A stretch of 64,000 bases of DNA, from assembly GCA_964649825.1 (NCBI GenBank), contig CAZYQW010000038.1:102581-166580 (forward strand), given 5' to 3'. This document shows positions 44,858-51,995 of this stretch, piece after piece. Origin of the DNA: CAZYQW01 sp964649825. GTDB lineage: Bacteria; Planctomycetota; B15-G4; JADJEK01. Below the pieces are notes generated by a model that worked only from the letters and a program-made list of their open reading frames with translations, had not been told where the DNA came from and did no database searches. Position 1 is the first letter of the stretch. The number at the start of each line of letters is the position of its first letter. The translations under genes were made by a program, and so were the position numbers.

Positions 44858-47800
44858 ATGGCGCCCGATCATCGCTTGAGACCGGACCACTGGAAGAGAC
44901 TCGAGGCGGCATTCTATCAGTACCGCGACCTCGATCCCGCCCGCCGCGCCGACTTCCTCGACCGGCTGATGGAGACGGACCGCGGGCTCCACGCCGAGCT
45001 CGTGACGATGGTCGGGGAACTCGAGGACGCGAGTGCATTCCTCGAGCCGCCGCCGCCCGCGGCGATGGCGCCGATCGTTCCGCCGCCCCCGAGCGAGCTC
45101 GTTCCCGGGATGCGCCTCGGCGCCTATCAGGTCGTCGATCGGATCGCGGAGGGAGGCATGGGCGCGGTCTATCGGGCCACCCGCGCCGACCTGCAGTTCG
45201 ACCAGACCGTCGCGATCAAGGTCCTGCGGCGCGGCGCCAACGAGCCGGCCCTGCTGCAGCGGTTCCATCAGGAACGCCAGACGCTGGCGATGCTGAACCA
45301 CCCCAACATCGCCAAGCTCCTCGACGGGGGGAGCACCGAGACCGGCCTCCCGTACCTCGTGATGGAGTACGTGTCGGGGCGCCCGATCGACCGCTACTGC
45401 GACGAGCACGCGCTCTCGGTCGAGGCACGGCTCGCGCTGTTCGCCGCCGTCTGCGACGCGGTCCACCACCTGCACCAGAACCTCGTCGTCCACCGCGACG
45501 TCAAGCCGAGCAACATCCTGGTCGACGACGCCGGCCGTCCGAAGCTGCTCGACTTCGGCATCGCCAAGGTGCTCGACGACCGCCGGCGCGTGAGCTCGCT
45601 CGACGCGACCCACGCCGGTCTCCGTCTCATGACGCCGCGCTTCGCGAGCCCCGAGCAGGTGCGCGGCGAGGCCGTCACCACCGCGAGCGACGTCTACTCC
45701 CTCGGCGTGCTCCTCTACGTGCTCGTCTGCGGGCACGAACCGTACGGCGTACCGGACGGCGCGCTGCTCGATCTCGAGCGTGCGGTCTGCGAGACCGACC
45801 CGGCCCGTCCGAGCAGCCGGCTGCGCCGCGGGACCAGCGTCTTCGCGGCCCGCCCCCCCGATCGGAACCCGGCGCCGGCCGACGTCGCGGGCCGGCGCGG
45901 GACGTCGGTCCCGCGGTTGCGCCGGCGCCTGACGGGCGACCTCGACACCGTCGTGCTGATGGCGATGCAGAAGGACCCGGCCCGGCGCTACGGCTCCGCG
46001 CAGCAGTTCGCCGACGACGTGCGCAACGTCGTCGCGCACCGCCCCGTCATCGCGCGGCGCGCGTCGCTCCTCGACCGCACGCTGAAGGTCGCGCGGCGCA
46101 ACCCGATCGGCGCGACGCTGTCGGTCGCGCTCCTCCTGTCGCTCGTCGCCGGCGCGGCCGGCGTCCTCTGGTGGGCCGAGCGCGCGCGCGCGGAGGGCCG
46201 GCGCGCGGAGGCCCAGGCCCGGGTCGCACAGCGCCAGTTCGAGGTCGCGGCCGCGCTGAACGAGTTCCTGAACAGCATGCTGTCGAGCGTGGAGCCGGGC
46301 CAGCTCGGCGTCGACGCGACGGTGCGCGAGCTCCTCGACGACGCGACCTTGCGCATCCAGCACGAGCTCGGCGACCGCCCCCACCTCGAGGCGCCGCTTC
46401 GCGTCACCCTCGGCCGCAGCTACCTCGGCCTCGGCCAGATCGCGGTCGCCGCCGAGCAGTTCGATCGCGCGCTCGAGTGCGCGCGCGTCCTCTACGGCGA
46501 CGGCAGTCCGCGGCTCGCCTCGTACCTGACCTTCGACGCGCGCGTGCTGCTCCATCAGAACGAGCTCGAGGAGGCCGAGGTGCAGTTGAACGAGGCGCTG
46601 CGGTGCCTCGGCGACGATCGCTCGCCCGAGCCGCTCGCCTCGGTCCTGTCGGGCCTCGCCGTCCTGGCGCAGGCGCGCGGCGACGTCGCGCGCGCCGAAG
46701 CGCTCCTGCGCGAGGTCCTCGCGATGCGACGCGCGGCGACGGGGATGCAGCACGATCTCCGCTCGGTCACCATGTCGGAGCTCGCGAACCTGCTCGCGAA
46801 CCCGCCGGGGACGCGCCTCGACGAGGCCGAGGCGCTCCTCGAGGAAGCGCTCGCGATCGCGCGGACGAGCTTCCCGGAGGATCACCCGAACGTCACCCAC
46901 ATGAAGGTGGAGCTCGCGTTCGTCCTGCGTCGGAAGGGTCGGATCGATCGAGCGTTGGCCCTCGCGGACGCCGCCGAGGGCTCGATGAGCAAGCGGTTCG
47001 GCCCCGAGAACGTGTCGCTCGCGCCGGTCTGGAACCTGCTCGCGATGATCCATCGCGACCGCGGCGACGCCGGCCTCGCGGAGGAGCTCCTGAACCGGGC
47101 GCTCCGGGCCCAGCGCGAGTTCCTGCCGCCGACCCATCCGGACCTCGCGTACACGCTCCAGGGGCTGGCCGAGCTGCATCGCGCGAAAGGCGACCTCGCC
47201 GCGGCCGAGGCCGCCCTGCGCGAGGCGTTCGAGATCCAGGAGCAGGCGCTCGGCGTCTCCGACCCGCGCGTCGCGCTCGTCGCCGAGTCGCTCGGCTCGG
47301 TCCGGCTCCGCCTCGGCGATCTCGCCGGCGCGAGGGCCGCGCTCGAGACCGCCCTCGCGATCCACCGCCGCACCACGAGCGAGCGCGATCCGAGCACGGC
47401 GACCGCGCTCCTCTTCCTCGGCCACGTGGCGGGCAAGCAGGACCGGGCCGACGACGCGGAACGACTCTACCGGGACGCGGTCCTGATCCAACGCGAGCGG
47501 CTCGAGCCCCTCGATCCCCGGCGCGCCGACGCGCTCTTCCACCTCGCGAGCGTGCGCCGCCGGCGCGGCGCGAACGGCGAGGCGATCGACCTCTTCACCG
47601 AGCTGCTTCCGATCCTCGAGGGCCAGCGGCCCGAGCCGATCGACCGCACCGCGTTCGCGTCCGCCTCGATGGGCGCCGCGTTGATCGACGAGGGCCGTCT
47701 CGACGAGGCCGAACGCGTCCTGCTCGGTGCGTTCGAGAAGGCGGCGGCCGCGTTCGGCGTCGACGGCGACGACACGCGCCCCCTCCGCGCCGAGCTGGTG

Positions 47801-47866
47801 CGGCTCTACACCACGACCGGCGACGCCGCCGAGGCGGCGCGCTACCACGATCCCCCGGGGAGGTGA
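44858..47866 (+). CDS. Transmembrane Ser/Thr protein kinase with TPR sensor region
   Basis: A 1002-residue kinase. The catalytic domain spans about residues 85-400: GGMGAVYRA, VAIKVL (about Lys119), HRDVKPSNIL (about 211), DFGIAKV, FASPEQVRGE. A linker and one transmembrane helix (ATLSVALLLSLVAGAAGVLW, about 420-440) lead to many TPR repeats (for example ARGDVARAEALLREVLAMRR) to the C-terminus. This is the classic partner of the adjacent ECF sigma factor; phosphorylation of the sigma factor is expected by analogy, not shown. ATG 44858. Confidence 0.9.
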   Translation: MAPDHRLRPDHWKRLEAAFYQYRDLDPARRADFLDRLMETDRGLHAELVTMVGELEDASAFLEPPPPAAMAPIVPPPPSELVPGMRLGAYQVVDRIAEGGMGAVYRATRADLQFDQTVAIKVLRRGANEPALLQRFHQERQTLAMLNHPNIAKLLDGGSTETGLPYLVMEYVSGRPIDRYCDEHALSVEARLALFAAVCDAVHHLHQNLVVHRDVKPSNILVDDAGRPKLLDFGIAKVLDDRRRVSSLDATHAGLRLMTPRFASPEQVRGEAVTTASDVYSLGVLLYVLVCGHEPYGVPDGALLDLERAVCETDPARPSSRLRRGTSVFAARPPDRNPAPADVAGRRGTSVPRLRRRLTGDLDTVVLMAMQKDPARRYGSAQQFADDVRNVVAHRPVIARRASLLDRTLKVARRNPIGATLSVALLLSLVAGAAGVLWWAERARAEGRRAEAQARVAQRQFEVAAALNEFLNSMLSSVEPGQLGVDATVRELLDDATLRIQHELGDRPHLEAPLRVTLGRSYLGLGQIAVAAEQFDRALECARVLYGDGSPRLASYLTFDARVLLHQNELEEAEVQLNEALRCLGDDRSPEPLASVLSGLAVLAQARGDVARAEALLREVLAMRRAATGMQHDLRSVTMSELANLLANPPGTRLDEAEALLEEALAIARTSFPEDHPNVTHMKVELAFVLRRKGRIDRALALADAAEGSMSKRFGPENVSLAPVWNLLAMIHRDRGDAGLAEELLNRALRAQREFLPPTHPDLAYTLQGLAELHRAKGDLAAAEAALREAFEIQEQALGVSDPRVALVAESLGSVRLRLGDLAGARAALETALAIHRRTTSERDPSTATALLFLGHVAGKQDRADDAERLYRDAVLIQRERLEPLDPRRADALFHLASVRRRRGANGEAIDLFTELLPILEGQRPEPIDRTAFASASMGAALIDEGRLDEAERVLLGAFEKAAAAFGVDGDDTRPLRAELVRLYTTTGDAAEAARYHDPPGR

Positions 47867-47868
47867 CG

Positions 47869-48009
47869 ATGCGGTCCGGCGGATACCTTCTCCTCCTCGT
47901 CCTCCTCTCGCTCCTTCCCGCGTGCGGCCGCGCGCCGGCCCCGTTCCCGGCGTGGACGGTGGTCGACCTGACCCACGCGTTCGACGCGTCGACGACCGCG
48001 GCGCGATGA
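47869..48009 (+). pseudogene. Truncated cyclase-family lipoprotein (island junction)
   Basis: 46 codons beginning two bases after the kinase stop. A lipoprotein signal peptide (GGYLLLLVLLSLLPACG) is followed by WTVVDLTHAFDAST, which is the usual N-terminal motif of the putative cyclase/kynurenine-formamidase-like family (DLTHAFDxxTxYWP). The frame ends at TGA 48007-48009, which overlaps the ATG of the TIR gene. The remaining 200 or so residues and the HxGTHxD motif are missing. This looks like a gene cut by arrival of the downstream island. Confidence 0.55.
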
Positions 48010-51000
48010 AGGGATGCCGGTACTTCCTCAGCTACGCGCACCGCGACCAGGACTGGGCGCGAGTGCTCCACGCGAACCTCGAGGCCGCGCTCGGGAAGGG
48101 GTCGGTCGACTTCGACGAGGAGCGCATCCCGACCGGCCGGACCTGGCGCGGGCCGATGCAGCGGGCGTTGTCCGACGCGGAGAAGCTCATCCTCGTCGTG
48201 ACGCCGGAGGCGATCGCGTCGGCGTGCGTCGAGCGGGAGTGGGACGCGTTCGCGGGGAGGAACGAGGCGTACGAGCGGACGGGGAGGCTGATCCTCGTGC
48301 AGCTCGCCGACACGCCGCTGCCGCCGTTCCTCGCGGGCCTGACTCCGGTCGACTTCCGCGGCGCCGGCGAGGCCGGATACCGCGCCGCGCTCGCGCGGCT
48401 GATGCACGCGCTCGACGGCGTGGAACGAGATCCTCCGCGCCACGTCGACCTCCCCACCGAACGGCCACCCGCTCTCGACGCCGGATTCCGCGACCGCGCC
48501 GTCACCGCGATCGAACCGTTCGCCCGGCTCAAGGTCCAGCGCGACGCCCTCTGCGCGTGGCTCGGCGCCGAGCGCGGCCGGCTCGAAGGGCACGCGTCGC
48601 GCGCATGCACCGCCTCCGCCGCCCTCGTGCTCGCGTGCGCGTCCGACGAGCCGATCGCGGGCACGATCCGCCTCTTCGAGAGCATCGAGCGCGAGTGCCG
48701 GGACGACTTCCCGGCCGACGTCGCGGCGATCGTCGCCCTTCGCAAGGAGCTCGAGTCCGCCGCACACGGAACCGGCCGCTCGCACCTCCTCGTGACCTGG
48801 CTCGAGTGCGTCGTCCGCGACGGCGCCGGCCTCCGCTTCGTCGGCAAGGAGATCGCCGGCGTCTCCTTCGCCCGCGTCCGGGTGCCGCTCCGGGCCCGCG
48901 CCCGCGGCGCCGCCGAGCCGCACGATGGCGAACCCGCGATCCCCGACCGCCTCACGATCGAGCAGCTCCTCGCCCTCGATCGCACGCGACATCCGTGGAT
49001 CACCGGCCGCTTCGTCGTGCTCGGCCACCCCGGCTCGGGCAAGACGACCCTGCTGCGCCACCTCGCGGCCGAGGTCGCCGCCGCCGCGCTCGCGAACCCG
49101 CGGACCGAGACGCGCGTCCCGATCTACGCCAGCCTTCCTGCCCTCGTCCGCCACGACGGGTCGTTCCTCGCGGGGCTCGAGAAGCGGCTCGCGCGCGCCC
49201 ACGACGCGAACGGCCTCGCCGCCGCGCTCGATCACGAAGGGAAGGAGGGCCGTCTCCTCGTGCTCCTCGACGGGCTCGACGAGCTGCGCGCGGACGAGCG
49301 CGAGAACGAACGCGCCGACGCGGAGTCGCTCATCCGCGACCTCGGCACGCGCTGGCCCGACGCGACGTTGGTGGTGACGAGCCGGCCGATCGGCTACCGC
49401 GGGCTCGAAGGCACGACGTTTCGCGAGGTCGAGCTGCTCGACCTCGCGCGCGGGACCAAGCGCGAGTTCCTCGCGAAGTGGTTCGGCCGGCGCGGCGGTG
49501 CGCCGGACGTCGGCCGCGCCGACGACGCGCTCGCCGTGCTCGAGCGTCACGAATCGACGACGACGCTCTCGGGCAACCCGCTCTACCTGACGTTGATGGC
49601 GCTCCTCCTCGAGCGCGGCGAGACGCCGGACCAGCGGCGCGCGAAGCTGTACGACCAGGTGTTCGACCTGCTGCTGGACGGCAAGCATCGCGACCCACCC
49701 ACGCCGATCGACCACCGCAAGGGCGTCGAGGCCGCGCTCCGCCACCTCGCCTACGAGCTGACCGTCGCCAACGAGGACGGCGAGCCGCGCCGGGCGCTCG
49801 AGGCCCGCCTGTTCGACGCCGAGCCGGTCCGCCGCCTCCTCGATCAGCACGCGCCGTGGAGGTCGAGCCCGCTCCGGTTCCTCGACGACGTGGCCGCGAA
49901 GACCGGTGTCCTCGGCCCGCACGACGGCCCGGATGCGGACTGGACGTTCCGCCACCGCAGCTTCCGCGAGGCCCTGGCGGCAAAGCAGCTCGAGGAGCGC
50001 TACCGGTCGGGTGGTGCAGCCGCGATCCTCGACTCCGCGCGCGCGGTGCACGGCGACGAGGCGCGCTGGGCCGAGCCGCACGCGCTCCTCGCGGGGCGGA
50101 TCGCGGAGCCGGACGCGCTGATCGTCGCGCTCTGCGAGGCGACGCCCGCGCTCGGGCTGCGCGCGCTCGCGACGGCCGAAGGCGTGAAGCCGGAGACGAT
50201 CGCCAAGGTGCTCGCGTGGACCGGCGAGATCGAGGAACGGGGCGCGGTCCTTCGATCGATCGTCGAGAAAGTCGGCGACGTCGAGCGCGGCCTGCTCCTC
50301 CTCGATCGGATGCGCCGCGACACGCGCGACGGCAACGACCTCTACTTCATCGCCGAGGCGCTGGCGGCGGCGGCGACCGATCATCCCGAGTTCGCGCCGC
50401 TCGCCCGGCGGCTCCGGCGGAGCTTGTTCGATCACATCGATCCGCCGCCGGCCGGCGCGCTCGAGCGCGTGCCGACCGCGTCGGGATCCGTTCCGTTCTG
50501 GCGCGAGATTCCGGCCGGGTCGTTCGAGATGGGCGGGCACGACGAAGGGAGTTTCGAGGGCGAACGACCGGTCCACCCCGTGACGTTCTCCCGGCCATTC
50601 GAGATGGCCTCCGTGCCCATCACGCTGCGCATGTATCGTTGGTTCGATCCCGAGCACGGAGGTTCGGACGACGATCCGGAAACCCCCGCCGTCGGCGTGT
50701 CGTGGTACGAAGCCGTCACCTTCTGCCGCTACCTCGACGCCCGCTGCGAGGCGGCGCGCGGAGCGCGCTTGCCGAGCGAGGCGGAGTGGGAGTCCGCGTG
50801 CCGGGCGGGAACGAAGACGGCGTACTGGTCCGGCGACCGCAAAGCGGACCTCGGACGAATCGGCTGGTACGACGACAACTCCGGTGGTCGACTACATCGC
50901 GTTGGAGAGAAGGGGGAGAACCCGTGGGGCCTGTTCGACGTGCACGGAAACGTGTGGGAGTGGTGCGAGGACACGTGGCACGGCGACTACGCGGGAGCAC

Positions 51001-51170
51001 CTGCGGATGGCACCGCGTGGGTCGATGCGGCCTCCGCGTCCCGTGTCTGCCGCGGCGGCTGCTTCCGGGACCCCGCGTGGTACGCGCGCTCCGCGTTTCG
51101 CATCGACTGGCTCCCGGACGTCCGCGACGTCGACCTCGGCTTTCGCCCCGCCCGGCCCATCACCCCTTGA
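48006..51170 (+). CDS. TIR-NACHT-FGE protein, NLR-like with DGR-type variable C-terminus
   Basis: A 1054-residue protein. N-terminal TIR domain (about 1-140: FLSYAHRDQDWARVL, LILVVTPEAI, and SACVEREWDAF with probable catalytic Glu78 of an NAD-cleaving TIR). Then a linker, a NACHT NTPase (Walker A GHPGSGKT at about 338; Walker B LLVLLDGLDEL at about 418), a helical region, and from about 830 an FGE-sulfatase/C-type-lectin-like domain (IPAGSFEMGG, LPSEAEWESACRAG, NPWGLFDVHGNVWEWCEDTW, GFRPA). TIR effector, NACHT switch and C-terminal sensor make the layout of a bacterial NLR immune protein. Its last 138 coding bases match those of the divergent-strand FGE gene in the way DGR variable repeats do. 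Start ATG overlaps the truncated cyclase stop. Confidence 0.85.
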   Translation: MKGCRYFLSYAHRDQDWARVLHANLEAALGKGSVDFDEERIPTGRTWRGPMQRALSDAEKLILVVTPEAIASACVEREWDAFAGRNEAYERTGRLILVQLADTPLPPFLAGLTPVDFRGAGEAGYRAALARLMHALDGVERDPPRHVDLPTERPPALDAGFRDRAVTAIEPFARLKVQRDALCAWLGAERGRLEGHASRACTASAALVLACASDEPIAGTIRLFESIERECRDDFPADVAAIVALRKELESAAHGTGRSHLLVTWLECVVRDGAGLRFVGKEIAGVSFARVRVPLRARARGAAEPHDGEPAIPDRLTIEQLLALDRTRHPWITGRFVVLGHPGSGKTTLLRHLAAEVAAAALANPRTETRVPIYASLPALVRHDGSFLAGLEKRLARAHDANGLAAALDHEGKEGRLLVLLDGLDELRADERENERADAESLIRDLGTRWPDATLVVTSRPIGYRGLEGTTFREVELLDLARGTKREFLAKWFGRRGGAPDVGRADDALAVLERHESTTTLSGNPLYLTLMALLLERGETPDQRRAKLYDQVFDLLLDGKHRDPPTPIDHRKGVEAALRHLAYELTVANEDGEPRRALEARLFDAEPVRRLLDQHAPWRSSPLRFLDDVAAKTGVLGPHDGPDADWTFRHRSFREALAAKQLEERYRSGGAAAILDSARAVHGDEARWAEPHALLAGRIAEPDALIVALCEATPALGLRALATAEGVKPETIAKVLAWTGEIEERGAVLRSIVEKVGDVERGLLLLDRMRRDTRDGNDLYFIAEALAAAATDHPEFAPLARRLRRSLFDHIDPPPAGALERVPTASGSVPFWREIPAGSFEMGGHDEGSFEGERPVHPVTFSRPFEMASVPITLRMYRWFDPEHGGSDDDPETPAVGVSWYEAVTFCRYLDARCEAARGARLPSEAEWESACRAGTKTAYWSGDRKADLGRIGWYDDNSGGRLHRVGEKGENPWGLFDVHGNVWEWCEDTWHGDYAGAPADGTAWVDAASASRVCRGGCFRDPAWYARSAFRIDWLPDVRDVDLGFRPARPITP
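51015..51152 (+). other. Candidate DGR variable repeat VR1 in the TIR-NACHT-FGE gene
   Basis: 138 bases from GCGTGGGTCGAT to GGCTTTCGCCCCGCC, aligned without gaps to 52008-52145 (minus strand). In the last 38 codons I count 15 mismatches, of which 13 are at first or second codon positions; ten of the twelve changed codons end in C (for example GAC/CAC, CCC/TCC, TAC/AGC, ATC/ACC, GTC/GGC). This is the expected outcome of adenine-specific mutagenesis of AAC template codons. Upstream of this stretch the two genes also differ at third positions, as in normal divergence. Confidence 0.65.
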
Positions 51171-51293
51171 CTCCTTCACTTCTTCACCTCTTTTTCTTGG
51201 CGTCGCCTTCCTACCCCGACGTGGATCGACTGAAATCTTAAAAAAAGGTCTTGAGCGGCGGCGTGACGGAGGGTTTGGGGAGGAGGGGTTTTC

Positions 51294-51809
51294 ATGCGCG
51301 TCAAGATCATCACCCTCTCGTTCTCGCCCAGCCTCGGCGGTTTCGATGACCGGCCCCTCGCCGAGTTCGTCCGCGACAAGGAGATCCTCGCCGTGCGCGA
51401 GCACTTCTTCGTCGTCCACGACCTCCCCCATGTCGCGTGCCTGCTGACGTACCAGGACCCGGGTCCCACCGCGGCCGCGCGCGCGACGAACGGAGCCGCG
51501 CCGCGCGCGCGAGAACCTCGGTCCGACCCGCCCTTCGCCGACCTCGACCCGCGCGAGCGCGTCCTCTTCGGCGAGCTCCGCGAGTGGCGGTTCGCGCGGG
51601 CACGCAAGGACGGGGTACCGCCGTACGTCGTGTTCACGAACCGCGAGCTCCTTGCGATCGTCCGCGCGCGACCGGCGACGCCATCGGCGCTCGCCGCGCT
51701 CCCGGGGATCGGCGCGAAGAAGGTCGAGCGGTACGGCCGCGAGATCCTCGCGAGGTTCCAGACCACGCCGCCGAACGGTCCGACGCCTCCGCCGGAGACC
51801 ACGTCATGA
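51294..51809 (+). CDS. HRDC-domain protein of the DGR-accessory type
   Basis: A 171-residue protein. The first 50 residues (MRVKIITLSFSPSLGGFDDR, then REHFFVVHDLPHVACLLTYQ) and the C-terminal HRDC domain (about 80-155: LFGELREWRFARARKDGVPP-YVVFTNREL, ALAALPGIGAKKVERYG) match my recollection of HRDC proteins encoded beside DGR reverse transcriptases. HRDC domains bind nucleic acid. It sits between two genes with DGR-like variable ends, which strengthens that reading. GGAGGAGGGG lies eight bases before the ATG. No reverse transcriptase follows; a 60-codon frame overlaps its stop. Confidence 0.75.
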   Translation: MRVKIITLSFSPSLGGFDDRPLAEFVRDKEILAVREHFFVVHDLPHVACLLTYQDPGPTAAARATNGAAPRAREPRSDPPFADLDPRERVLFGELREWRFARARKDGVPPYVVFTNRELLAIVRARPATPSALAALPGIGAKKVERYGREILARFQTTPPNGPTPPPETTS

Positions 51810-51988
51810 CGCTGCCGAGCCCGCGCCCGCCGGCCCGCCCCGCTGGACCCGAGCTCCTCGTGCTCGCGCGCTTCGCCCGGGCGCTCGCTCGCGTCGGCGT
51901 TCCCGTCGGCGTGCGAGGCGGCGCCGGCTCACGGGGAGGTATCAGCTCACGGGACGTCGGCTCACGGATAAGAGTGGTGAAGAGGTGA
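51806..51988 (+). pseudogene. Short frame overlapping the HRDC gene, probably truncated
   Basis: A 60-codon frame starting with an ATGA overlap to the HRDC stop, the usual sign of an operon neighbour. The first 40 residues (PELLVLARFARALARVGVPV) look protein-like; after about 51925 the sequence runs into short repeats and the 3' flank of the opposite-strand FGE gene. I do not recognise it; it does not show reverse-transcriptase motifs. Likely the 5' remnant of a gene lost by rearrangement. Confidence 0.35.
51927..51967. repeat. Three copies of GCTCACGG
   Basis: GCTCACGG at 51927, 51945 and 51960, between the HRDC-linked frame and the stop of the DUF4062-FGE gene. They mark the likely rearrangement junction downstream of the second variable repeat. 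Confidence 0.5.
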
Positions 51989-51995
51989 AAGGGGA

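Noticed and set aside
44666..47848. 1060-codon open frame on the minus strand opposite the kinase
   Set aside because: It is the codon-position mirror of a real kinase-TPR gene and has no recognisable motif.
51171..51293. Gap between the TIR gene and the HRDC gene as a DGR template repeat
   Set aside because: It has no resemblance to the variable repeats; only an A-rich stretch and a ribosome binding site are present.
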